A model generated the notes under the pieces. The model worked only from the letters and a program-made list of their open reading frames with translations, was not told where the DNA came from and searched no databases. A stretch of DNA of 7,334 nt from Ghiorsea sp. (GTDB lineage Bacteria > Pseudomonadota > Zetaproteobacteria > Mariprofundales > Mariprofundaceae): assembly GCA_027053695.1 (NCBI GenBank), contig JALUHL010000207.1, positions 1 through 7,334 on the forward strand, given 5' to 3'. Both the position numbers and the translations under genes were made by a program. This document shows, one piece after another, positions 1-6,978 of this stretch. Every line of letters starts with the position of its first letter. The stretch's first letter is position 1.

Positions 1-5
1 ATGTT

Positions 6-12
6 CTCCTTT
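6..12 (-). promoter_or_regulatory. Ribosome binding site of the next gene, probably lolD, beyond the left edge
   Basis: Directly after the lolC stop codon the minus strand reads CAAAGGAGAACAT to the window edge. AAAGGAG is a near-consensus Shine-Dalgarno, so another gene on this strand starts at or just past the edge. By conserved order this is expected to be lolD, the ABC ATPase partner; that identity is inferred, not seen. Confidence 0.6.
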
Positions 13-13
13 G

Positions 14-1258
14 TTATTCATAGCGCAGTGCCTCAGCAGGTGGTACTTTAGCAGCTCGCCACGCAGGGTAAAGAGTTGCGAATATGCCCATCAATAAGCT
101 TGTGCTTGCAACCATAATCACGAACGATATATCCATAATTGCAGGGACATGGTCAATATAATAAACATCCCCTGATAAAAATGTAGTATGGCTGACTTTT
201 TCTATCCATGCAACGATGGCTTCCAAATTCAAGGATAAAACTACGCCCGCTAGGACACCAGAAAGCGTACCCAAACTGCTTAAAATCATACCCATAAGAA
301 GAAAAATACGAATAATGGAATGATGTGATGCACCAATGGTTTTAAGGATGGCAATTTCTTTTCGTTTTTCCATCACCACCATGACTAAAGACGAAATCAT
401 ATTGAAGATAGCAACAAGCACGATAAGGAAAAGAATAATACTCATGGCAGTTCTTTCCATCTTTAAAGCTTGGAAAAAGGATTGATGCCTATGCTGCCAA
501 TCGGTTACCCATGCTGATGTTGGTAATGCAGCACGCACATTCTGAGCAACATTTGCTGCATCATCTCTATCATCCAAATGCAGCTCAATGCCTGTGGCTT
601 CATCACCAAGCCTACTTAAGCGTTGCACGGCTTGCATGGATGTCAAAATAAGCCCTACATCATATTCATAAAAACCTGAATCAAAAATGCCAACAATTTT
701 AAAAGCACGCATGCGCGGAGAAGCGCCAATGGGGCTAATGCCAGAAGATGGGGATAATAAACGGACTTGGTCACCCACGCTCACGGATAATTTATGCGCC
801 AAGTCTTTGCCTATCACGGCTTCAAAGAGGTGTTTATTGTTGGTTGGTGATTTAAGTGCGCGCCCTTTGGATATAAAGTTTACAATGGTTGTGTCGTGTT
901 CAATATCAATGCCTTTTAAAATGGCGCCAGTGGATTGATGGTTATGATTGGCAAGGGTTTGCGTTGAAATATAAGGCAGGGCTTGTTTGACGTGCTCAAG
1001 TTTTTTGACTGTGCTCAACCACTCCCGCCATTCAGCAAACGTGTCCCCTGGCCCTTGGATTTCTACATGGGATGAGAAACCAAGTATTTTATCGCGGATT
1101 TCCGTGGCGACACCATTCATCACGGACATGACTACAATCAATGTCATCACGCCCATCGCCATGCCAACAGCAGAGCTCCAACCAATCAATGAGGCAAAGC
1201 GTTCTCCGCGTTGCGAGCGCAAATAACGAAAGGCGAGAAGCAACTCAAACTTTTGCAT
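14..1258 (-). CDS. lolC: Lipoprotein-releasing ABC transporter permease LolC/LolE family
   Basis: LolC-type permeases, with the ATPase LolD, extract mature lipoproteins from the inner membrane and hand them to periplasmic LolA. The 414-residue product has the family layout: a cytoplasmic N-terminus with FRYLRSQRGERF, TM1 (about 25-48, ending SVMNG), a large periplasmic domain (about 49-268), then three helices (about 270-295, 316-345, 378-398) forming the FtsX-like part. The segment SPIGASPRMRAF (175-186) aligns with the LolC hook that contacts LolA. GDVYYIDHVP (363-372) and the C-terminal YPAWRAAKVPPAEALRYE are family hallmarks. An in-frame TTG lies one codon upstream (1261); I chose the ATG at 1258. 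Neither has a clear Shine-Dalgarno and the permease stop is only six bases away, so coupling is likely. It may be the sole LolC/E copy (LolF-type homodimer), which the window cannot show. Confidence 0.95.
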   Translation of the reverse strand: MQKFELLLAFRYLRSQRGERFASLIGWSSAVGMAMGVMTLIVVMSVMNGVATEIRDKILGFSSHVEIQGPGDTFAEWREWLSTVKKLEHVKQALPYISTQTLANHNHQSTGAILKGIDIEHDTTIVNFISKGRALKSPTNNKHLFEAVIGKDLAHKLSVSVGDQVRLLSPSSGISPIGASPRMRAFKIVGIFDSGFYEYDVGLILTSMQAVQRLSRLGDEATGIELHLDDRDDAANVAQNVRAALPTSAWVTDWQHRHQSFFQALKMERTAMSIILFLIVLVAIFNMISSLVMVVMEKRKEIAILKTIGASHHSIIRIFLLMGMILSSLGTLSGVLAGVVLSLNLEAIVAWIEKVSHTTFLSGDVYYIDHVPAIMDISFVIMVASTSLLMGIFATLYPAWRAAKVPPAEALRYE

Positions 1259-1265
1259 CAAAGGC

Positions 1266-2612
1266 TTAGCTCAAATAACGCAAGTAAATATAAAGGTGAG
1301 ATACACCAACGCTCATTAACATAAGAATAAACGCATGTTTCATGAACTGAAGGAAATAAATCGGATGGCCTGCGCGTTGAGCAAAGCCTGCAACAATCAA
1401 GTTAGCTGATGCGCCAATTAAAGTACCGTTACCACCCAAACATGCGCCAAGCGCCAATGCCCACCAAATGGGTACAATAGCTTCGGCTCCGCCAAACGTG
1501 TCCGCCATGCTGTGCACCAAAGGAATCATGGTGGCAACGAACGGGATATTATCAATCAAGGCAGAAGCAATAGCGGAAACCCATAAAATAGCGCCTACCG
1601 TTGCATTAAAATCACCGTTGGTCAGCTCCACAGTTTTTTGTCCAAGCATGGCAATCACACCTGTATGCTCCACACCAGTGACAATAATAAATAAGCCTAC
1701 AAAGAAGAAGATGGTTGTCCATTCCACTTCAGCCATCACACCTTCATACGCATGGTCTTTATCGTGTACGGATAGACCGAAAGTTTGTAATAAAAGTAAG
1801 AGCGCAGCACCAAACATGGCAATCGTTGCTGGCTCTAAGTGAAAGGTATGGGCTACAGAGAAGCCGCCAATCACTGCAAAAAGAACAAACAAACTTTTCT
1901 TTAATAAATGGATGTCTTTGAGCGCTTCATTTTCATTGAATTGCATAATAAGGGCTTTCTTTTCATCTGTGGCTGTAAGGTCGCGGCCAAATATTAACCA
2001 AATAAAACCCAAAGTGAGCAAGAAAATAAGTGGTGTAATCGGCGCAAGATTAAAAAGAAAATCAGTAAAACTGAGGTTTGCTGCTGAACCAATCATGATG
2101 TTTGGTGGATCACCAATCAGCGTTGAAGCACCACCAATATTGGAGGCAAAGATTTGTGCGAACAAATAAGGGTAGGGGCGAACGCCTAGGGCATCTGTAA
2201 TCAATAAGGTGACAGGGGCAATGAGCAATACTGTGGTGACGTTATCTAAAAATGCGGAGAACACTGCCGTGACAATAGATAGCATCACCAAAATTCCCCA
2301 AGGATTACCTTTTACAATTTTGGCCGATTTAATGGCGACATATTGAAACATGCCTGTTTTTTGACTGATGGTTACAATCACCATCATACCAGTGAGTAAA
2401 CCAATGGTGTTGAAATCAATGCCAGCTACGGCTTGCTGCTGAGTGAGTACACCGCATAAAATCATAAGACCTGCACCCATCAATGATAATACAGCACGGT
2501 TAAATTTTTCCGCCATGATGACACCATAGACCACCAACAGAATGGATACGGCAACCCATGTTGGGTCTAAACCAAAAATTACAGATGCTTCATGGGCTAC
2601 GTTGTTATGCAT
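1266..2612 (-). CDS. NhaD/ArsB-family ion transporter (ion transporter superfamily permease)
   Basis: This 448-residue inner-membrane protein has about ten to twelve hydrophobic helices. It shows the internal two-fold repeat of the NhaD/ArsB/P-protein families. First half: FLDNVTTVLL (121-130) and NIGGASTLIGDPPNIMIGS (158-176). Second half: ALIDNIPFVATMIP (351-364) and CLGGNGTLIGASANLIVAG (391-409). The paired Asp-Asn (D123/N124 and D354/N355) within helices and the GTLIG/STLIG-type loops are the usual family signatures, probably at the ion pathway. Relatives are Na+/H+ antiporters of the NhaD type and arsenite or other anion permeases. The sequence alone does not settle the substrate; Na+/H+ exchange is my preferred guess and the absence of arsenic genes nearby speaks against arsenite. 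The gene overlaps the CBS gene and ends six bases before the lolC ATG. The start is backed by an internal GAGGTGA site. Family call sure, substrate uncertain. Confidence 0.9.
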   Translation of the reverse strand: MHNNVAHEASVIFGLDPTWVAVSILLVVYGVIMAEKFNRAVLSLMGAGLMILCGVLTQQQAVAGIDFNTIGLLTGMMVIVTISQKTGMFQYVAIKSAKIVKGNPWGILVMLSIVTAVFSAFLDNVTTVLLIAPVTLLITDALGVRPYPYLFAQIFASNIGGASTLIGDPPNIMIGSAANLSFTDFLFNLAPITPLIFLLTLGFIWLIFGRDLTATDEKKALIMQFNENEALKDIHLLKKSLFVLFAVIGGFSVAHTFHLEPATIAMFGAALLLLLQTFGLSVHDKDHAYEGVMAEVEWTTIFFFVGLFIIVTGVEHTGVIAMLGQKTVELTNGDFNATVGAILWVSAIASALIDNIPFVATMIPLVHSMADTFGGAEAIVPIWWALALGACLGGNGTLIGASANLIVAGFAQRAGHPIYFLQFMKHAFILMLMSVGVSHLYIYLRYLS

Positions 2613-3075
2613 CGCTCACCTCAGATGCATGTTCTTCTAAGGTGTCTAAAATGTCACCTGCAGAAATCACGCCCATCAAGCAGTTATTTTCATCCACAAC
2701 CAATGCATATTCATGACGACCATGCGATGATAAGTGGGCAGCTACTGAAATAATGGAATCCGTATGTCCTACGGTTAATGGTTTATCATTCATGATTTCA
2801 GATACTTTTTGGTTTGAGTTTTTAATGTATTCACGGCGTAGAATGCCCATGTCTGGCGCAAAAGAAATTTCTGTCAAATCACCACTGATTAAATAATCAG
2901 GCACAATATGGCTAAGTACACAAAATGTGGAAACCACACCTACAATATGCTTATTGTTATCCAAGACTGGAAGCATACGCAGTTTAGCCTTATGCATGCG
3001 AGTAATCACATCACTAATCAATTCATCTTGTGTGGCGGTGACCAAATTGGTTACCATTATTTTTTCAGCAAGCAT
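2605..3075 (-). CDS. Stand-alone tandem CBS-domain protein
   Basis: This 156-residue soluble protein consists of a CBS pair (Bateman module) and nothing else. CBS1 spans about 5-54 (starting KIMVTNLVTA, with RMLPVLD and GVVS) and CBS2 about 90-146 (VSEIMNDKPLTV, then YALVVDEN and GVISAGDIL). A 35-residue stretch with VPDYLISGDL lies between them. CBS pairs typically bind adenine nucleotides such as ATP, AMP or cyclic di-AMP and control a partner enzyme, channel or transporter. CBS2 keeps the ribose-contacting S-x-x-D pattern (S138, D141); CBS1 has C52 at the equivalent of the Asp, so perhaps only one site binds ligand. No catalytic, DNA-binding or membrane segment is visible. Its end overlaps the start of the permease gene by eight bases, which makes the permease the most likely partner. 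The domain call is sure; the ligand and partner are inferred. Confidence 0.9.
   Translation of the reverse strand: MLAEKIMVTNLVTATQDELISDVITRMHKAKLRMLPVLDNNKHIVGVVSTFCVLSHIVPDYLISGDLTEISFAPDMGILRREYIKNSNQKVSEIMNDKPLTVGHTDSIISVAAHLSSHGRHEYALVVDENNCLMGVISAGDILDTLEEHASEVSDA
2616..2622 (-). promoter_or_regulatory. Ribosome binding site of the permease gene, inside the CBS gene
   Basis: GAGGTGA lies just before the ATG at 2612 (GAGG is six bases away), within the last codons of the CBS gene. It fixes the permease start and gives an overlap of eight bases with the CBS stop codon at 2607-2605. Confidence 0.65.
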
Positions 3076-3080
3076 CTTAA

Positions 3081-3086
3081 CCTCTC
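3081..3086 (-). promoter_or_regulatory. Ribosome binding site of the CBS-domain gene
   Basis: GAGAGG lies five bases before the ATG at 3075, inside the 32-base gap after lysS. It supports this start, gives independent initiation, and indicates that the CBS/permease pair can be translated without coupling to lysS. I see no convincing promoter or terminator in this gap. Confidence 0.6.
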
Positions 3087-3107
3087 TTTAGTTTTGACCT
3101 GGATTAG

Positions 3108-4637
3108 TTATGACTCAGGGCGCATATGAGGGAATAGTAGTACATCACGAATAGAGTGTTGCCCAGTTAACATCATGACTAATCTATCTACTCCAATGCC
3201 AACACCTGCAGCAGGAGGCATGCCAAACTCTAAGGCTCGCAAATAATCTTCATCAATACCTGTGGCCTCAGCATCACCTGCAGCTTTCGCTTGGGCTTGG
3301 GCTACAAAGCGACCACGTTGGTCATCAGGGTCATTAAGTTCTGAGAAGCCATTGGCAATTTCACGGCCTGCAACAAACAATTCAAACCTATCTGTGACAG
3401 TTTCATCATCATTGTTTCGGCGCGCAAGCGGTGAAACATCCACAGGGTAGTGGGTGATAAAGGTGGGTTGTGTGATTTTGGGTTCCACAAGCTCTTCAAA
3501 CAATGCCAATAAATAGTGACCTGCTTTCCATGTAATCAGTGGTTTGAAGTCAGGAATAATTTGTAAGCAAACGGTGGCCACCAATGCTTTATCATTGGCG
3601 TGACCACGCAAGTCTGGTCTATGTTCAAATACGGACTCATCCAAGCGAATACGTTTGAAGGGTTGGCTGAAGTCCAAGTCCACGCCTTCCCAAGTGGCTT
3701 GACTGCAATCCACGCCTTGAGCGATATCGCGGATCAAAGTTTCGGTAGTGTCCATAGCATCGTTAAAGTCTGCATAAGCTTGATAGAATTCAACCATGGT
3801 GAACTCTGGGTTATGCGTGGCATCCAAACCTTCATTGCGGAAGTTGCGGTTGATTTCAAAAACACGTTCAAAGCCACCAACCAATAGGCGCTTCAAATAC
3901 AATTCAGGCGCAATGCGTAAAAATAATTCCATATTTAAGGCATTGTGGTGGGTGGTGAAAGGTTTGGCTGCTGCACCACCGGCTTGGGTTTGCAGCATGG
4001 GTGTTTCTACTTCCATGAAATCCTTAGCTTCCAAACCTTGACGGATGAGCGAGACAATTTTTGAGCGTTTGCGGAAGGTTTCTCTAGATTCAGGGGTAAC
4101 AATTAAATCCACATAACGCTGGCGATAGCGTGTTTCCACATCGCTCAAACCTTGCATTTTATCGGGAAGCGGGCGCAAGCATTTGCTAATCATTTCCACA
4201 TGAGAAACCTTAACGGATAGCTCACCTGTTTTGGTAAAAAACAAAGTGCCTTTTGCACCAATAATATCACCCAAATCCCATTTTTTGGTCGGGTTATAAA
4301 CTTCTGCGCCGCCAAGGTTGTCACGATTTAAGAAAAGTTGGAGCTCACCTTCTTTATCTTGAACCTTCACAAAGCTGGACTTACCCATCACGCGGTGCGC
4401 CATCAATCGCCCAGCAACAGCTACTTCAATACCTTGGTCAGCCAAGGCTTCCTTATCGGCGCCACCGTATTTTGTATGCAGGCTAGCAAGGTCAGTGTCA
4501 CTACGCCAAGTGTTGGGGTAGGCCTGCCCAAGCTCACGCATGGCGGCAAGTTTATCTCGGCGCACACGCGTTTGTTCAGGCAGTGTTTTGTTTACAGCAT
4601 TATTTTTTTGCGCTGGTGCAGAAGTTTTCTCGGTCAT
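3108..4637 (-). CDS. lysS: Lysine--tRNA ligase, class II
   Basis: LysS charges tRNA-Lys with lysine using ATP in the cytoplasm. The 509-residue length is normal for bacterial class II LysRS. An N-terminal OB-fold anticodon-binding domain (about 72-150) contains GRLMAHRVMGKSSF. The catalytic domain carries class II motif 1 (around FMEVETPML, 207-215), motif 2 with FRNEG (266-270) followed by HNPEFTMVEFY, and motif 3 GVGIGVDRLVM (478-488). The tail LLFPHMRP is standard. The first 25 or so residues are a polar, Lys/Gln/Asn-rich extension. The start ATG lies four bases after the ndk stop (TAATGCAATG) with no evident Shine-Dalgarno, so translation probably depends on ribosomes finishing ndk. An adjoining lysS and lolC is known in other proteobacteria; here two extra genes intervene. 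The identification is secure. Confidence 0.98.
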   Translation of the reverse strand: MTEKTSAPAQKNNAVNKTLPEQTRVRRDKLAAMRELGQAYPNTWRSDTDLASLHTKYGGADKEALADQGIEVAVAGRLMAHRVMGKSSFVKVQDKEGELQLFLNRDNLGGAEVYNPTKKWDLGDIIGAKGTLFFTKTGELSVKVSHVEMISKCLRPLPDKMQGLSDVETRYRQRYVDLIVTPESRETFRKRSKIVSLIRQGLEAKDFMEVETPMLQTQAGGAAAKPFTTHHNALNMELFLRIAPELYLKRLLVGGFERVFEINRNFRNEGLDATHNPEFTMVEFYQAYADFNDAMDTTETLIRDIAQGVDCSQATWEGVDLDFSQPFKRIRLDESVFEHRPDLRGHANDKALVATVCLQIIPDFKPLITWKAGHYLLALFEELVEPKITQPTFITHYPVDVSPLARRNNDDETVTDRFELFVAGREIANGFSELNDPDDQRGRFVAQAQAKAAGDAEATGIDEDYLRALEFGMPPAAGVGIGVDRLVMMLTGQHSIRDVLLFPHMRPES

Positions 4638-4641
4638 TGCA

Positions 4642-5070
4642 TTAAGCGCGGCTGTTGATGTCTAAGTCTGAAAAGAAGAAGTTGATTTCAATGGCAGCAT
4701 TTTCTTCAGAGTCGGAGCCGTGTACAGCATTAGCATCAATAGAATCTGCATGGTCAGCACGAATCGTACCTTCTTCAGCTTCTTTAGGGTTGGTTGCACC
4801 CATGAGTTGGCGATTCAATGCAACAGCATTTTTACCTTCTAGGCACATGGCCAACACAGGACCAGAGCTCATAAATTCGCAAAGGTCTTTAAAGAAAGGA
4901 CGCTCAGCGTGAACAGCATAAAAGCGACCAGCTTGAGCAGAACTCAAGTGAATCATGTTGGTTGCAATCACAGACAAGCCATTTTCTTCAAAGCGGCGGA
5001 TGATGTCACCAATCACATTTTTTGCGACTGCATCAGGTTTAATAATAGATAGTGTACGTTGAACGGCCAT
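4642..5070 (-). CDS. ndk: Nucleoside diphosphate kinase
   Basis: Ndk transfers the gamma phosphate of ATP to other nucleoside diphosphates through a phospho-histidine intermediate, balancing cytoplasmic NTP and dNTP pools. The 142-residue product has the usual bacterial length. It begins with [11 protein letters not shown] (catalytic-site Lys11), has the [11 protein letters not shown] segment (50-60), GATNP (91-95), the GTIRAD motif (101-106) and the active-site signature NAVHGSDS with His117, the same number as in E. coli. The C-terminus INFFF is typical. The start is supported by GAGGT eight bases upstream. The gene follows the 87-base promoter-bearing gap and is four bases from lysS, so it probably heads the operon. 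Nothing is missing or unusual; the identification is secure. Confidence 0.98.
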   Translation of the reverse strand: MAVQRTLSIIKPDAVAKNVIGDIIRRFEENGLSVIATNMIHLSSAQAGRFYAVHAERPFFKDLCEFMSSGPVLAMCLEGKNAVALNRQLMGATNPKEAEEGTIRADHADSIDANAVHGSDSEENAAIEINFFFSDLDINSRA

Positions 5071-5078
5071 GCGGATTT

Positions 5079-5083
5079 ACCTC
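5079..5083 (-). promoter_or_regulatory. Ribosome binding site of ndk
   Basis: GAGGT sits eight bases before the ndk ATG, preceded by an A/T-only run that should keep the site unstructured. It confirms the ndk start. Unlike the starts of the kinase, lysS and lolC, this one has its own clear Shine-Dalgarno, as expected for the first gene of a transcript. Confidence 0.7.
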
Positions 5084-5128
5084 GAAATATATAAATAAAA
5101 TACTACATCCTGTGGGTGTAGGTGCTGC

Positions 5129-5157
5129 ACTATAAGAGGGTGATAGCTATTCTGCAA
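5129..5157 (-). promoter_or_regulatory. Candidate sigma70-type promoter for the ndk-lysS operon
   Basis: On the minus strand, immediately after the TAA of the kinase gene, TTGCAG (5157-5152) is followed by a 17-base spacer and TATAGT (5134-5129). The -10 matches the TATAAT consensus at five of six bases; the -35 matches TTGACA at its TTG and only three of six overall; the spacing is ideal. Transcription would start near 5122, giving a leader of roughly 50 bases before ndk. It lies in the only sizeable gap of the window, which supports the call. Confidence 0.55.
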
Positions 5158-6972
5158 TTAAGAAAATACTTTAGGGTTTTTCTCTTGAATTTTAGCAATA
5201 GCCTGTGAGAATTTTTTGAAGTTGCTTGGCTTGAGAATAATGTCCATATCAAGCTTTTTACTTACCTGCAGCTTCTCGGTTTCTCCAAATGCTGTAACCA
5301 TAAGCATGGTCAGCGTAGCGCTTTCTTTGCGCAGCGCTTCTGCCAAATCAATGCCGTCCATGCCAGGCATTTTGAAATCGGTAATTAACATTTGGATTTT
5401 ATCTTTGTTTGCCTTGAACGTTTCTATGGCCTCTGTGCCATGTGTGGCAGTTAAAACCTTATGTCCCATGGCTTTAAGCAGAAGCTTGTGTACTTCTAGC
5501 ACTTCGGGCTGGTCATCAACCAATAAAATTGTACATGGTTTAATGTCGTGTTCTGATGCTGTTGCAGCTTGAGAAGCTTTTGCTTGCTGAGCCTTCTTGT
5601 CCAAAGGTTGAGAGGGCGCGCTAATTGCAGCGGCTTCTTTTTTTGCGTGCTCCTGAGTGCATTCTGCTGGAAAGTAGATATTAATTCGTGTGCCTTCACC
5701 TAACTTCGAGGTTATTTCAAGCTTGCCACCATTATTTTGGGCCACTCGCTTCACCATGGCAAGACCAAGCCCTGTCCCTCCTTTACCTTTTCTCAGGCTC
5801 CAGAAGTTTTCTGTAACAAGAGCAATATGCTCTTCTGCAATGCCGCAACCATTATCAGCGACTGAAATACATAAAACTTCACCTTTGTGGAAAGGGATTT
5901 TTTTCTTCGCTGCTTTCCTTGCTGTAATGGATATAACACCTTCCTTCTCAATCGCCTGTGCAGAATTGTTAACAAGGTTCATTAGAATTTGTTCAAGGTG
6001 ATTGGTGCTTATTTTTATCTTTGGTAGGTCATTTGGAAAGTCTGTTTTTAATTTGGTTTTGGAGGGTAGTTGGATATGTAACAAGGCTGTAATGTTTTGT
6101 AAGGCAACTTTGATGTCCGTATAAGCTAAGGTTTCTTGTTTGGTGTCAGCCGTACTTAATTTTAATAAGTGGGTAATTGTTTTTGAGCCACGTTCTCCTG
6201 CACCAATAATCACTTCTAACTGGTCTTGTATTTTCTTTTCTTGTGTTGTGAACTGTAGCGCTTCTGCTGTGCCGATAATGCTGGTTAGGACATTGCGAAA
6301 ATCATGAACAATGCCTGCGACCAAGGTGCCCATGTAACCCTCTTGAACGTTGGCATTCATTTTTGCATATTTATCTTCTGTTGAAGAAACATCAAAAACA
6401 AAACAAATACCAATGCGCTCATTTAACCATTTAATAGCAGAAGTGACACACATCAATTTAAGAGTGGTATCATCATGGCTTCTGCTGCGGATAAAAAAAG
6501 TTTTGTTTTCAGATGATTTGTTTTCTAATGTTTCAAGGCATGTGGATAACATTTCTTCTTCATCTTCCAGCGTGGCAAGCTTATGGATGGGTTTACCAAT
6601 AAGGCTTTTTTTGCCTTCAGCAAACATGGTATGACATGCGCGATTAGCGAAGCGAATATAAATATCGTTATCCTTCTTTTCATAGGTAAATATAGCCAAG
6701 GGGCTTAAATCCAAGAGCTCCAAAGCACCTGTTTGAGTGACTAGGCTGCTTATTTTATTTTCTTTCCTAGGCAGGTATGAAGAAATAAATATTAAGCCAA
6801 AAGCAATGGAGAAAGAACCCAATACCATGGTATGTAAAGGTTGGATGTAGAAGATTGCATAGCCTGCTGTGGCTATAAAAAGAAACGTTCCAAGCCTTAA
6901 AAGAAGTGATTGGTTCCTCACTAAAGTTGAGTAAGGGAAATGTTTGAGCAACCAAGCAGTTTGCGGCCTCAT
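5158..6972 (-). CDS. Membrane-anchored PAS hybrid sensor histidine kinase with C-terminal receiver domain (CckA-like layout)
   Basis: This 604-residue protein senses a signal, autophosphorylates on His and passes phosphate to its own receiver domain. Visible order: two N-terminal membrane helices (about 24-43 and 49-66) with almost no periplasmic loop; a PAS domain (about 85-200); a dimerisation/H-box with His223 in HDFRN (223-227); a HATPase domain with N-box NLVNNSAQA (332-340), G1 box DNGCGI (373-378) and G2 box GTGLGL (399-404); an Ala/Lys/Gln-rich linker (about 441-475); and a receiver domain with acidic pair D486/D487, phospho-acceptor D532 (TDFKMPG), T560 and K581 (KP). All catalytic residues are present. 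The HD-F-x-N H-box without a following proline is typical of the CckA/NtrB-like group. There is no DNA-binding output, so a downstream phosphotransfer protein or regulator is expected elsewhere. The signal is unknown. The ATG lies six bases after the trxB stop with no clear Shine-Dalgarno, implying reinitiation from trxB. The domain call is secure; specific orthology to CckA is unproven. Confidence 0.93.
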   Translation of the reverse strand: MRPQTAWLLKHFPYSTLVRNQSLLLRLGTFLFIATAGYAIFYIQPLHTMVLGSFSIAFGLIFISSYLPRKENKISSLVTQTGALELLDLSPLAIFTYEKKDNDIYIRFANRACHTMFAEGKKSLIGKPIHKLATLEDEEEMLSTCLETLENKSSENKTFFIRSRSHDDTTLKLMCVTSAIKWLNERIGICFVFDVSSTEDKYAKMNANVQEGYMGTLVAGIVHDFRNVLTSIIGTAEALQFTTQEKKIQDQLEVIIGAGERGSKTITHLLKLSTADTKQETLAYTDIKVALQNITALLHIQLPSKTKLKTDFPNDLPKIKISTNHLEQILMNLVNNSAQAIEKEGVISITARKAAKKKIPFHKGEVLCISVADNGCGIAEEHIALVTENFWSLRKGKGGTGLGLAMVKRVAQNNGGKLEITSKLGEGTRINIYFPAECTQEHAKKEAAAISAPSQPLDKKAQQAKASQAATASEHDIKPCTILLVDDQPEVLEVHKLLLKAMGHKVLTATHGTEAIETFKANKDKIQMLITDFKMPGMDGIDLAEALRKESATLTMLMVTAFGETEKLQVSKKLDMDIILKPSNFKKFSQAIAKIQEKNPKVFS

Positions 6973-6978
6973 GAAGTT

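Larger units (their letters stand above)
5071..5157 (-). other. 87-base intergenic region between kinase gene and ndk
   Basis: This is the largest non-coding stretch of the window. On the minus strand it holds the candidate promoter (5157-5129), a weak inverted repeat CTACA/TGTAG (5121-5103, five base pairs with a nine-base loop) followed by a T-rich run, and the ndk ribosome binding site. The weak repeat could mark inefficient termination or a leader hairpin, but is too short to call. I see no riboswitch or small RNA. Confidence 0.5.

Noticed and set aside
1259..1261. TTG as alternative lolC start, one codon before the ATG
   Set aside because: ATG is the stronger start, no Shine-Dalgarno favours the TTG, and family N-termini do not need the extra residue.
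1468..1842. Open frame of 124 codons on the plus strand opposite the permease
   Set aside because: It is antisense to a clear membrane protein, has no ribosome binding site or recognisable domain, and its composition is a mirror of the opposite codons. It is a shadow frame.
4636..4644. Tiny ATG-CAA-TGA frame overlapping the ndk stop and lysS start
   Set aside because: It arises simply from the TAATGCAATGA junction. Two codons with no ribosome binding site are best explained by chance.
4338..4658. Open frame of 106 codons on the plus strand opposite lysS
   Set aside because: It lies entirely over lysS and the end of ndk, shows no family motif and has no regulatory signals.
5103..5121. Inverted repeat CTACA/TGTAG followed by T-rich sequence, a possible terminator
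   Set aside because: The stem has only five base pairs with a nine-base loop and the T run is interrupted; it also lies downstream of the likely promoter and would block ndk. Too weak to list as a terminator.
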